Positions 21,940 through 32,915 of a stretch of DNA of 64,000 nt are shown one piece after another. The translations under genes and the position numbers were made by a program. How positions within the stretch are numbered: the first letter of the stretch is position 1; every line of letters starts with the position of its first letter. Location: the NCBI GenBank assembly GCA_947396885.1, contig OX377206.1, positions 3,933,634 through 3,997,633 of the forward strand. Direction: 5' to 3'. Below the pieces are notes generated by a model that made no database searches, was not told the DNA's origin, and was given only the letters and a program-made list of their open reading frames with translations. The DNA comes from Heligmosomoides polygyrus polygyrus. Taxonomy: Eukaryota > Nematoda > Chromadorea > Rhabditida > Heligmosomidae.

Positions 21940-22765
21940 AAATGTCCCAACAAAAAGCCAAGTATTCTCCTTGTGAGTTGAAGGCTTAAACAATAGGGCT
22001 TAGGTGCCAGGTTGGTCTGAGGTCCATGTTGACCGATCGACTTTTCTCCTGGAGTTCAAATCGATGCTGTCCTTTAGAAGAAATGTCCTTCGTTGCGGGA
22101 CCTCCAACACTACATGTGGACGGGAACATTCATGTAATCATGAATCCCTTTATCTTGTCCAGGACAAGGATTACCCGTTGAACCACTGGCGCTCCTCAGG
22201 CCTCATATGGTTTATTTATTTATTTACTTATTTATTTACTTTGTGCAGTACAAGCGCGCCATCAGGTGTTAAATTACGTGAAAATCTAGGGAAAGGAAAA
22301 AGGAAGATAATAAAAAGAACGAAAAAACTATGAAAGTAGCGAGGCCAGATTCAGCGCTAGGAGGGAGCCCGGGAAAAAAGCAGAGAAAAACAATAAAAGT
22401 TTGTTGCACTAGTGGTTGCTCATAGGGCAGGCCGTTATTGAAAACCGTATCCGTATCAGTGACCATGGTAAATTCATACCTTTGGGTATCATAGCTCTGT
22501 GCTGGAGCTTCGAATCGCGGGTATGCCAACCACCCTCATCTGACCAGCATATTGCGATAACAGAATAGGTTTACAAAAATTGGACTAACATGCACTAACA
22601 TAGTAACCAACGGATAAGAATTCGGTGATATAGTTTTAAAATTTAAATAATGTTGACCCCTCATTTGGCACTGAGCTTTGGTCCTGCAAAGAACGAAAAT
22701 CAAAAACTCAAGGAAATTGAGCGTTAGTAGGAACAACGCGAAGGTAAGCGGAACATAGTAATTAG
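21940..22765. other. Unassigned intronic sequence
   Basis: Contains a short TTTA tract near 22,208; otherwise nothing recognisable. Confidence 0.4.
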
Positions 22766-22767
22766 GG

Positions 22768-23190
22768 TAAACGACGTTACCCAGTCTCTTTTTGAGATGC
22801 GCCACGCATTCTACTTCTACGGGATGTCGTCTACAATACCGCTCCTAATTCGTGAACAATCGACGCTTTGCGACGGAAAAATCTGTCGCAAAGCGTCGAT
22901 TGTTCACGAATTAGGAGCGGTATTGTAGACGACATCCCGTAGAAGTAGAATGCGTGGCGCATCCCAAAAGGGATTGAGTAACGCCGTCCTCCATCCTCCA
23001 TCCATTTGGCCATACCTCGGTGGCCAGCCGATAAACAAGTCAGCACTTTACCCTTCCCCCGACGAGTCTGGTATCAATTCAAGGGATAGAAGGCTTGGTT
23101 GGCTTGGGCTGGAAATCGAAACCAGGAACCTGGTATCGGGTTCACGCGACTGCCGGCACCTCCTCCGACTGCGCTACATGCGCCTTTCCA
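22768..23190 (-). repeat. SINE-A copy interrupted by a 76-bp-arm palindrome
   Basis: The reverse copy begins GACGTTACCCAGTCTC at about 22,774, is broken after GGGATGTCGT, and resumes at CCATTTGGCCATACCTCGG (about 23,001), running to TGCGCTACATGCGCC. The break is filled by a palindrome whose arms include SINE sequence. Confidence 0.8.
22799..22960. repeat. Perfect 76-bp inverted repeat
   Basis: Arms 22,799-22,874 and 22,885-22,960 are identical when reversed, with a 10-bp loop. The outer ~33 bp of each arm are SINE-A; the inner ~43 bp are not. Outside the arms the flanks are still alignable but clearly diverged. Confidence 0.95.
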
Positions 23191-23282
23191 TAGCGACTAA
23201 AGGCATAACAACAGGCTGAGAAAAAGTCTATTTAAGTGCAGGAAAAATAGTCAACACAGCAGAGTTGATGCTCAGAATTGCA

Positions 23283-23343
23283 ATGATTGGCGTGCGCGTT
23301 CCTATCTCCTAATGCTGCCCACATTCGCGACATGAACCAAAAA
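23283..23343. mobile_element. MITE family T, right-end fragment
   Basis: GATTGGCGTGCGCGTTCCTA through CTAATGCTGCCCACATTCGC to CGACATGAACC matches the right third of the family. Confidence 0.6.
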
Positions 23344-23473
23344 CATTCCACACTTTTCTATTTTGTTTGTTATTTTATTATTATTCATTTTATTATTTGC
23401 TATTTCTTTTCTTTTCTTCAACTTTTCCCGTTTTGTCATTAATAATAGAAATAATTAGAGTCTCAGCTTCCGC

Positions 23474-23614
23474 TTAAGCCCTAGTTGACACTTGCGCCGT
23501 AACGCGGCGCGGCACCACGACTGCCATAGATATCGATTTTTTGCGCCGTCCGGTCGATATCTATCCCCACCATCGTGCCGCGCCGCGCAGCGGCGCAAGT
23601 GTAAACTAGGGCTA
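23474..23614. mobile_element. Palindromic MITE family P1
   Basis: Inverted ends TAAGCCCTAGTTGACACTTG and CAAGTGTAAACTAGGGCTAA, GC-rich subterminal GCGCCG/CGGCGC blocks, and a core of two ATCGAT-containing words (GATATCGATTTTT and GGTCGATATCTAT). About 140 bp, non-coding, able to fold over its full length. Confidence 0.85.
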
Positions 23615-24157
23615 ACGCTTCAAGTTGTGGCTGTGATGTGTTAGGACTACGTTTTTCCTGCAAACCTTGAAAATGGCTGAAAACGAGATTATATCCAAAT
23701 ATGCTACTACTTTCGTAAAACTTCACTTGTGCTACGCATTTGGCCTACAATCTCGAATCGGCTACAATTTATGTTGTCGGCCCGTCGATCTGTTATGTCT
23801 CAAGCAAAAGTTGTATGTACATAGTATAGTAGGCAACAGGAAGCGACTAGAATCCTCCCCCGTGGCCTGCGTTTCCTCGTGAGAGATGTCAGACAACTTG
23901 AGCTTCTTCTCGCCTCCAGCGTTTCAGTTCGCTTCAAAGTATGCCTTGCCTACTCCCGATCCTTGCTTTAGTCGAGGAAGCTGTGCCTACTATCCTTACG
24001 AGTGGGACAATAGTCGGTGTGTGCATCTCCATGAGTGAATGAGAGGTCCATCCTGGTGCAGAACTAAAGATCAGACGCTTTGTTCGCGAGCGGCGTTCGT
24101 TTTCAGACAGCAGCTGTGCCGACGGAACGTCACAAAGAGTCTGACTTTGTATTTCAG
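23615..24157. other. End of intron 1, unassigned
   Basis: No repeat family recognised. A polypyrimidine-like AG at TTCGTTTTCAG (about 24,106) precedes the used acceptor and could be an alternative 3' splice site. Confidence 0.35.
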
Positions 24158-24316
24158 GAGATGGTAATTGGAGCGATACACTCGATACGAGAGAGCATCA
24201 TCAATGTGTCGGCCACGTTCACCACCGTGTTGCCTCCTTCACTCTCCATGACGCACTCGCAGAACTCGACGATCATACCGACCATCGAGCTCGTTCTTGG
24301 CACGATTACCTACCTG
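24158..24316 (+). CDS. GPCR exon 2: N-terminus and start of TM1
   Basis: The exon gives 53 codons (residues 8-60), bounded by TTTGTATTTCAG on the left and CTG|GTACGT on the right, both phase 0. An in-frame ATG at 24161 is the alternative start. Residues 8-45 are polar and carry two N-glycosylation sequons (N23 in N-V-S and N43 in N-S-T), as expected for an extracellular tail. Residues 50-60 (IELVLGTITYL) begin TM1, which the next exon completes. Open reading continues upstream of the acceptor in the same frame, so the left boundary relies on the acceptor and on the exon-1 match. Confidence 0.8.
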
Positions 24317-24439
24317 GTACGTCGGCGTTTTAGTGTTTTTCTTAAGGAAATGTTAGCATCATTTGTCGGCATTTCCTTTGGTTGCGACGCGGCGCGCTGC
24401 GTGCCGCAACCAAAGGGCGGTCATTTGTAATATTTACCA

Positions 24440-25010
24440 TTTGCACAATTTTTTCGTCGAATTGAACACATTTCAAATCAAATTGAACACTCTTTTAGGC
24501 TAGCCAAAGACTTTTGAACACTCAACTCTTTTAAATTGAAACGACCTTCAGGCAGATTAAACTATAGTCCCTCCAAGATGGTTAGAATAATTTTTTGTTC
24601 AAGGAAAACTAAGTATAACTTTCTTAGACATTTTTTAGTTCAACTGGTCGAATTAGTGGAAGAATTTTAAAATTAAAAATTGCAAATTAAACATTAAAAT
24701 TAAAGAAACTAAAATTTGATCTTCCATGAAAAAATAGTGAATCAATTTTTGTTTTAAAGCGCGACAAAGCAGCAATCACATAGAGCAATAAAAAACAAGG
24801 TCGCGTCATGCACTCTAGAGGCTCGTCGCAATTTTTATTTGATTGATAGCGTAAACGCTGCTTACACGAAGCATCTGAATGAGGCTAGGTACGTTCCTTA
24901 CAATTGTTTTTGTTGAATCGTTTGCAGGTGTCAACTCTCATGCAAGCAAAAATTTTGTCATCTATTAAATAAAAATCGCGGCGTCATGGTCGAGTGCATG
25001 GCGCAATCCC
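24440..25010. repeat. Interspersed AT-rich repeat with GCGCCATGC-type end
   Basis: Successive AATTGAACACTCTT-like phrases lead to a GTCGCGTCATGCACT block at about 24,801, a TTTGATTGATAGCGTAAACG segment, and a closing GAGTGCATGGCGCAATCCC at about 24,991. The same order occurs at 33,690-34,260 and 48,940-49,415. Confidence 0.6.
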
Positions 25011-25055
25011 TTTTTTCGTAAACAAAAAATGGCCACCTTCCTGCTCTTTATGCCC

Positions 25056-25185
25056 AGTATATACTTTCGCCGCCAGACGGCGCGGCACTACGACCGCCAC
25101 AGATATCGATTTTTCGCGCCCCTCGATCGATATCTATTCCGGCTATGGTGCCGCGCCGCGCGGCGGTGCAACTAGCTACGGCTAA
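25056..25185. mobile_element. Palindromic MITE family P1 copy
   Basis: Core ACAGATATCGATTTTTCGCG and CGATCGATATCTATTCCGG, with CGCCGCGCGGCGG. Left end is diverged (GTATATACTTTCGCCGC). Confidence 0.75.
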
Positions 25186-25673
25186 AATAAGCTTCAAGCT
25201 ACTGTTTTTCCTTAAAAAACGACAATTTCATAAAATTTCAAACAACGAATTCACTTATTGGATCGGTGACCTAAAATCTCAACAAAAAAAACTCAAATTT
25301 TTCTCGAGCGAACAGTTTTTCTAACCCTTCTGGCTCCTTCAAGTCCGTAGTTCAATGTAGTAGCTCAAGTCGGTTTGGAAGAGTTTGCTTTCAAATTCAA
25401 ATTTTCTAGGCTTAGGCTTAGAAGAGTGTCCAATTTGACTCGAATAATGTCCAATTCGATTTAAAAAGTGACTAATTCAGCGTGGAAATGGCATGCTCTA
25501 ATCGCTCCAAGTCTCGCTTTGAATGAACTAGGTGTTTGCTCAAAGAATGAGAAGAGTGAATTGTAATCGAAAATTTTGACGACGGAACGCTAGCAACGAT
25601 GAAAAAAGCAGAATATTTAATTAAGTTCTTTGGGCTTCTAAATTGTTCTGTTTGGGTCTGTTCGTACTTCGCG

Positions 25674-26040
25674 ACAGCAACGACTGGAGCGACTAGACCG
25701 TGTCGCCGGCGCTCGAGTATCAACACGTTTAGGTGGCGCGCGATCGATTTGTATGTTTAGCACGGGCGACGGGAGCGAAGAGAGCGCAGCGCGCGTGGCG
25801 TGCGCGGTGTGCGCAGCGCACGGAAGTAGGAACAGGCGACAGCAGCGACTGGAGCGTCAGCGCAGACACTCGAGTGTGAACGCTTTTCGGTGGCGCGCGA
25901 TCGGTTTTCATTGCTATGCATGTTTTGCACGTGGGACGAGTCGCTCTTGTGGCGAAGTATGAACAGGCCCTTCGTCCGCGCCCTTATCTCTGGAGCGAGA
26001 TATGGCCATGGAGCGCGATATGTGTTATCTTCAGTAGCGG
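25674..26040. repeat. GC-rich tandem duplication (~166-bp unit)
   Basis: GACAGCAACGACTGGAGCG at about 25,674 recurs as GACAGCAGCGACTGGAGCG near 25,840, and GGTGGCGCGCGATCG near 25,733 recurs near 25,900. Two imperfect units, non-coding. Confidence 0.6.
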
Positions 26041-26296
26041 TTTTGTGCAACTCTGGAAACCCATATAATTCTTTAGCCCTTAAGCTACAACGAAGCTTTG
26101 TTGCTTATTTGGAAGGGCGGGAAAACGAAAAACTTGTATCTTATCTAGGACGATGGAGCACAGCTGTGGCCAGGATGAATCTGAAACTCCTATCCGCAAG
26201 GGGATGAAGTTCCTGTCACCTCTTGCTGAATCTTACAGGACGAGTAGTTGCTTTTCCTAATCCACCAGACGTTCACGGACAGCTGGCATTGCTGTT

Positions 26297-26330
26297 ATTA
26301 TTTATTTATTTTTGTTTGTTTATTTATTTG
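26297..26330. repeat. TTTA/TTTG microsatellite
   Basis: TTATTTATTTATTTTTGTTTG tract inside an otherwise unassigned region (26,050-26,630). Confidence 0.8.
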
Positions 26331-26634
26331 AAGACCTGAGTTAATCTCCCAAGCGAAAACCATCCCATACAAAGATAAAATAACGTAATAAAACAACAAA
26401 TACAGCTCTATTACGGAAAACAAAAAAAACGTCAAAATATTTCACTAATAGATGTAACTTTACAGCTGATTTTGAGATGATAAAGTCTTGAAAATTTGGA
26501 CAGACAAACCTAACAGGCGTTCATTATTTTTGAGCAACAAGTTTATCTTACATGTACATTATTTTGGCATTATTCTCGCCACATCTATGCTCCGTCAAAA
26601 ACTTGCGGTATATTTTATGTAAGGATTGCGCACT

Positions 26635-27530
26635 CGCGTCTAAATTACCACAGGTAGCGACGAGTTATCCGCGGCGTGGTTGGACGAACTATCGCACCGT
26701 ATGCAGGCGGTCGTCACGGGACCCAACAATCAACATCGTGCTCCGACCAATCAGCATGGAATGGTCGAACGCTTACCAACCATCATTTCGCTGACAGGCA
26801 CTATTTGCTATCTGTGGAAAAAGAATCTGTGGAAGTTGCATTGAAAAGGAGACGAATGCTAGGAATGGGCGGTAACTACATACAATACGAGCACAGAGGT
26901 GGAAATAATAGAAAACCTTTATTTTCCTAAAGATCAAGAGTCAAGTTGGCTGCAAGTTTCACCCTTCGGTTGTTAACATCACTAGAATTAACAAGAGCTT
27001 CTCTTTCGCTTCATCTAGTGAATTGCCTATGGCCCATATAATATGTTATATTTGTTTTGAGGAACTGTCTGCCATATACCTGTCTAGATTGCTTCATTTA
27101 TGGTGAAAATCCCATTTAAGCGGGGTTCCGCAATAGATAGTTGAACGATTTTTTTAATTCGCTTTAACGAAGCATTTTTACTTCTCCATAGCCATCATAC
27201 GAAGAAGCAAGCAAAGCGGAGGTTAACGGTGGAAATCTGCACTTTTTTGGTTTTCAACTTCAGAGATCATTTTCTAGCACTCTCTTCGGCCATCTCTACT
27301 AAAACTTTACTTATCAACATCCTACCGCTACTACCTGAAAGGAACGCTTACTATTCACATGCCCACCCTTGATCGAGTCACGGAACAGCTCAGGTTCGGT
27401 GAACCGCGACCGCGGGACCGGCTGCCGCGCGTCACAGGCGGCAGCCGGTCCCGCGACGATCCCCTGCATACGGTGCGAAAACTTATCCAACTCCGCCACG
27501 GAAAACTCGTCGCTACCTGTGGCAACTTAG
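26635..27530. mobile_element. Non-autonomous element with ~90-bp inverted ends
   Basis: The left arm (about 26,640-26,725; CACAGGTAGCGACGAGTTAT, ACCGTATGCAGGCGG, GTCACGGGACCC) is mirrored at about 27,440-27,530 (GGTCCCGCGACG, CTGCATACGGTGCGA, AACTCGTCGCTACCTGTGG). A local hairpin GACCGGCTGCCGC / GCGGCAGCCGGTC sits at 27,417-27,450. No coding capacity. Confidence 0.65.
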
Positions 27531-27559
27531 ACACGAGTGGACTGCGCCGAGCAGTGTTT

Positions 27560-28195
27560 TTTTCAGTGTCTCAATTTTTTGTTCGGTAGCACAACTGCTA
27601 GTTTCATAAAGGTTTGCAATGGAAACATGTGCGATTTTTCGCACCTTACTTTTTAAGCCACTGTTTCAATCAGTAGTTTTGTTCAGCTAAGATTAGTATC
27701 AAAATTTTAGACAGGAACTAATTAGTGAAGCGAATTTGAAAATTGGGTCATTGCCAAGTTTTTTCTGTTAGCTCCCTCAAAAATTGTGACACAATAAAGA
27801 GTAAATAATAATAATAAATAATAAATACAATAAACGCCACGATTAGGTAATTGTCCGCTTATTCGTTCCTCACCAATCGTTCCTTCGGCCCCTGATCGTA
27901 TCTTTGGTGCTGCAATGTGGCTTATGGTCTGTCTCGGTTTTTTGTCGCTCGGTGCGAAGTTTGTGACCTCACATAGCCAAAATTTTTTAAAAACTGTGTC
28001 AAATAAAGGAACAATTTTTTAAATAACGCGGATGCGCTACTTTTAAGTTCACTGGCCACAAGCAGATATGTGTACGTGACCTTAGGTAGTAATTGTCTGT
28101 CTAAACTGACTATTCTACAAAGATTTTTGCAAAACCTGAGCATTTTCAGCAGCAGAAATTCGTTAGAATGACATTTACACAACCACTCAATTAAA
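27560..28195. other. Unassigned intronic sequence
   Basis: AT-rich with an ATAATAAATAATAA tract near 27,805; nothing else. Confidence 0.4.
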
Positions 28196-28207
28196 CACCC
28201 GGATTAG

Positions 28208-28240
28208 GGAGGAGCGCATGGCGCGATCTACCGTCTACTG
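28208..28240. repeat. GCGCCATGC-family terminus
   Basis: AGGAGCGCATGGCGCGATCT followed by ACCGTCTACTGTA, closely matching the single end at 13,872. No opposite end was found nearby. Confidence 0.45.
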
Positions 28241-28980
28241 TATGATTTTCACTCTATTGCTCATCAAAATAAGTTTTAGAGTCTTGGTATAGCTAAAATA
28301 CTTGGGATTTACAACCAATCGAAAAATTATAATATTATTAAACACTCTATGCTGCGAATTGTTCGCTTCGCTTTTTATTCGTTTTTTTCGAATCCCTTTT
28401 GCTTCTATGGCTTTCAAATTCTTCGGTCGAATTAATGGTATTGAAGCAGCAGTATGTCGCGCTTTCCTCATATAGGAAACGTTTTAGCAGCAAAATTCTC
28501 ACGTCGTTTCCGTTCTTGGTTCGTCATTTTTCTGCCACAAAATTGCTCCTGAATATGTATACGTCCGTTACCATGGAACGAGCGTATGCTGAAGAATGCT
28601 CAGGGCATTGCAGGGCAAAGAAGGCTGAAGTTATGAATTCAGGCTTACGCTGAAGTTCGAAACTCACTAGAAGATCAGACGCATAGGTAACGAATTCTTT
28701 CCTTGAGTCATTAAACCACGACCACATTTGCCTAGCAACCTCAAAGTTCAAGCACTATCATGGCCTGGTTGACGCACGCTGGAAAACAGCCATATCATTC
28801 ATTCAACGTGCTGTCTCTTGGAAGAAGAATGCATGGCGCGAACCAAAAGTATATTTGTCTTAATTTTTTCAATTTTTTGTGCAAGATCTGACTTATTTCT
28901 CTCTAGTATTGAGCATTTTTTGTTTATTTTTTTTTACGTGGACAATCAGTTAGAGTTAAAACCAAAAAAAGGTTATGAAG
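28241..28980. other. Unassigned intronic sequence
   Basis: GAATGCATGGCGCGAACC at about 28,830 may be another decayed end of the same family; otherwise nothing. Confidence 0.35.
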
Positions 28981-28984
28981 AGTA

Positions 28985-29600
28985 TCATACTCTATAATAA
29001 CGCGCTAAGCGATGAGTCATACTATCGATCGGCGCAGCCGCAGAAACTAGCGTGGGGAAATCGGGTTAGGAAAATCGGGGAAGGGGAGGGAAACGGGGGA
29101 AAATAGGGGGAAAATGGGGGGAGGGGGGAAATTGCGACACGAAAATAGAAATGCGAAAAATACCCAGACGTCTTCTCCCTGCCTGGGAATTTCGGCCCTG
29201 GCGCAATCGAGGTCGCTGAACCCGAATCTGAAGTTTGTTTTTGAAGTATCGATCGCCATCAATCGATATTGATCAAACTATCGATTTTTATGGATGCCGT
29301 CCAGGCGGCACGAAACTTTAGCCCTGGGGTAGTCGAGGTTACTCAACACGAATCTGAAGTATTGTTTTTGAAGTATTGATCGCCATCAATCGATATTGGT
29401 CCAATTATCGAATATTTGTGAATGTCGTTCAAGCGGTCTGAAACGTTAGCCCTGGGGGGGGGGGGTAATCGAGGTCGCTGAACACGAATCAGTTTGTTTT
29501 TAAAGTTTCGATCGCCACCAATCGATACTGATTAAATTATGGGGCGCGAAAACAGCGGAGAATACCCAAAGGTGTTCTACGTGCCACGGTATTCAGAAGA
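28985..29600. repeat. 125-bp tandem repeat with GATCGAT core
   Basis: AGCCCTGG-GAGG start points at about 29,197, 29,322 and 29,447 give a ~125-bp period. Each unit carries CACGAATCTGAAGT, TATCGATCGCCATCAATCGA and GTCCAGGCGG-like words. The left edge (CTCTATAATAACGCGCTAAG) reappears inverted at 44,930-44,955. Confidence 0.75.
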
Positions 29601-30460
29601 CATGCCGAAGACGTCCTCCACTAAGTGGGTATCATTGAGGGGGACCAGTATGTACCAGTAATGGGGGACCGTTTCACTAGGGGAGAACCAGTAGCGAGGA
29701 ACCAGTAGATCGCCCTATTATACTATTTACTGTACCTACTGCGAGCCTTTTGTACTGCTAGGTAGGGAAGAAAGCTGTACAAGTAGAGCAGCTAGCTCGA
29801 TGTGATTGTCCTTAGCTTAGTGATACTGCAACATCGCGCAAAGCTCAAGTCCGAGGCACGCCGATAGGCTTGACGGAGCACTTGTTATTATATAAAAGCC
29901 AAATACTGCTAATTAGTATCTATTGGTAGTATGAATTAAAGAATATTATAAGGTTCTTTTTGCGCTTGGGCTTAGACAGTGTTTCTTTCTATGCCAAAGT
30001 TTCCTCTATCCTAATCGGTGGGGGCTCCGCTATGGAAACAACCAAACACGCAGGTTGACCCTTCCGGCTAGGAAATTGCAAGTAAAGGTCTTTTGTGGAT
30101 TAGCCCATTGTGTGGCCTCCGTAAAATAGTTCATTCATAATCTTACCTCTAAGGTGCCTCCCGACGCAACTGTAAGCCCATAAAATTTGTTTGAAGTTTG
30201 ACGCAGTTTTCTTCCGCTCACTTAATTAGCGTTTGGCACTCTTCTCCTTTCTTGTGCTGTTTTTTTCTAAAGTGTTTTAAACTCTTTAAAGATCCGGTGT
30301 TGATTGGAAAAGAGCTTAGAAGTGCATACCCACTGTATATGTATGTATATGCAACCATGCAGATGTAGGTATAAAGTAATTTGGTAGACAGGATTAATTT
30401 CACTCGTGAAATGCTGTCAGGCATGGCTTATAGTCATCATGCAGTGGAGCATTATGAAAA
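29601..30460. other. Unassigned intronic sequence
   Basis: Nothing recognisable except a GGGGACC-CAGTA series at 29,640-29,710. Confidence 0.4.
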
Positions 30461-30462
30461 CT

Positions 30463-30710
30463 GCCGATATCGATTATAGTTGTGCTCGAACGACCAATTC
30501 GAATAGGTATTCGAATGATTTATATTCGAACTTGGTCGTTCACACTCGAGTATTCAAAATCGTGTTTTTTGGCTATATTCGAGTTCGAATATTTAAAGAA
30601 AAACTGCTGTTTTTGAATTCAATCGAATTCGCATTTTCGAAATTTTTAGACATTCAAAACCATTCGAATGTTCGAATTAATTCGAGAGCACAATTATAAT
30701 GTCGATTAGA
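30463..30710. repeat. TTCGAA-rich element with inverted ends
   Basis: GATTATAGTTGTGCTCGAA on the left is mirrored by TTCGAGAGCACAATTATAAT on the right. The interior is a run of ATTCGAAT words like the array at 4,305. Confidence 0.65.
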
Positions 30711-31655
30711 CAGCATTCACGATCGATATCAGCCGCATTCAAGCTGCGGCGTCTTGAATCGATTTATGCGTAGATCGTGTCTAAAGCGAGCTTCTTCTTT
30801 CTATAACTCTTAATTGAATGTGGAATAGGATAAATGACTGAAATGATTAAGTGAAAGCTCTACTATATAACCAGCATGTGCAACGTCAATTGAGCAGTTT
30901 AAGCTGTTTCTTGCGCCAGGTGCGTCTCAATCCCGCATCCACTGCTTTCCGGGAAAGATACTAGGCCACTACCCTCTTGGGTCGTCTTTCATGTAGCAGC
31001 ATTTAACCTTGTACAGCAGTCGCTCTAGCATCACTTCTGTGAAATTTAGCTCAATTTTTTTCTGTATTTGCGCTTCTCAAAGTGAAAGTAAATTACTGTG
31101 TACAGGAGCAACTAGTATGCCACTCGCGCTTAGTGAACTACTAGCAGATGATGAATTTTTCCTGTACTTTTTAGTGCCATTGTGTGCTTCTGTGCTTTAC
31201 AAGGGCGATAGTTTTCCCTTTTCGTAGGTCTAATTTGATTATCGTGAATTTCTGGATTGCTGTATGTGGGTGGAACCATTTTTTTTTCTGTGCATTTTCT
31301 GCATGGCTATCCAAGAAAAGGAGCTAGCGCTTAACTGCAACAAACAAAGCCTGAAAGGTTCCACGTTGAAATTAGAAGAAAACATCAAAAACAGGATTTA
31401 ATTGAAATTACATTGATTTAAAAACAGGATATTTAAAACAGGATTTGATCTATCCTAGTCGGTAGTGGGCAACCCTAAGGTGGCAGTTGTGTCCGCACCA
31501 TCACACCAAATTCCACCTCACCTGAATTTGTCCCGCTAATGTCATGAGACAGCACGAGAAACTCTCGGACGAGGTCAAGAACGGGTTAAAACACCCCCTC
31601 CGATGAGGAGAGATCTCAAATTTACTTCCAGCGCTCACTGTTTCTGAGACGCATA
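30711..31655. other. Unassigned intronic sequence
   Basis: Some open frame occurs at 31,009-31,227 but without any recognisable domain or splice support. Confidence 0.35.
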
Positions 31656-31659
31656 GCCT

Positions 31660-32620
31660 TCTGACTAGCGAAGAGTTTCGACCTCACATGGAACTTCACG
31701 TTGAGACCAGGATCATTAGAAAGACCTCGGAATGGTGATTACGAATATCGGTGCCAAAATTGCAAAATGAAACTCCTGAGCGAGTTATGGCCTGCCAAAA
31801 TCGGGTGGCCTCACCACAGGCTGGCCGTGCGACACAGCTGGCGCGAGAATGGTGAGCCATCGGGGCTCCGTGAGAAGCCATAAGAGGACTACCCTTGCGC
31901 CGCCGCCGCGCAGGGGTAGTGCTCCTGCTCGTCAGGTACAACGTCGTTGGTTCGACCCCATTGGCGCCGTTTTTTGCAGGTCATAATTTATCTTCCAAAT
32001 TACCTTTTATTCTGAATTATGACACGTGTCTGATTAAATGGCCGGGAGAACAACCATACACGTTAGAAAAATGCTTGAAGGCAAAAAACTGCTATGGTGA
32101 CATTTTTATTTACTATTTTGCATACAGAGTATCCAAGCCTTATACTGAACAACTGGAGGTGTTTATAACAACCTTGGCATTCGTGGAACAAAGTGAAAAA
32201 ATGTGTAAACACAAACGACGTATTTTTTTTTACAAACGTGTGTGGTAGCGTTCCCGCTATTTAATCAGGCACGTGTGAATAAAAGGTCATTTCGAGGATA
32301 AATTATGATTTGCAAAAAAAACTGCCAGCAGTGGGAACCGAACAAACGACGTCGCACCTGATGAGTAGGAGCACTACCGTCGCGCCACCTGCGCGGGTGG
32401 CAGGCCCTCTTACGGAGCTCCAATGACTCACCACTCTCGCGCCAGCTGTGTCTCATGGCCAGCCTGTGATGAGGCCACCCAACTTCGACAGGCCATACGT
32501 CGCTCAAGAATTTCATTTTGTAATTTTGACACCCATATTCGTAATCAGCATTCCGAGTTCTTTCTAATGATCCTGGTCTCAACCTGAAGTTCCGTGGGAA
32601 GTCGAAATCCTTCCCCTAGT
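31660..32620. mobile_element. Foldback element with tRNA-like promoter in each arm
   Basis: The left arm (about 31,660-32,025) and right arm (about 32,265-32,620) are imperfect inverted copies: GAGACCAGGATCATTAGAAA versus its complement, AGGCTGGCC, CAGCTGGCGCGAGA, AATTTATC and ACACGTGT pairs. Each arm holds a tRNA-like block: left GGGGTAGTGCTCCTGCTCGT and GGTTCGACCCC at about 31,913-31,957, with the mirrored version at about 32,340-32,395. The 240-bp centre is unassigned. There is no protein coding. Confidence 0.75.
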
Positions 32621-32905
32621 GAGTTCTGCAAACAGAATTTGAAACGAGCAGCTCTTACCATTTCCTGGCGAACGCCACCGATCGGTGCACTAATGCCGCT
32701 GTTCGCGAGTCCTCTGTCCTCTCTAAAAGCATGCACTAATGCAATGAAATCCTATTGTTGAATTCAATCCGCAACCTCGTCGCCGTCCAGAAAAGGGCAT
32801 CCCGATTTGGTTACGGCCTCAGCTCGTTTCTTCCTGCACAGAATATGCGGAACTACTGTGAACCAGGCAAGCTGCGGGAGAAGCTGCAGTGTTTAGTCTC
32901 GATAC
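32621..32905. other. Unassigned intronic sequence
   Basis: No recognisable repeat or gene between the foldback and the next SINE. Confidence 0.4.
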
Positions 32906-32915
32906 TGGCAACAAT

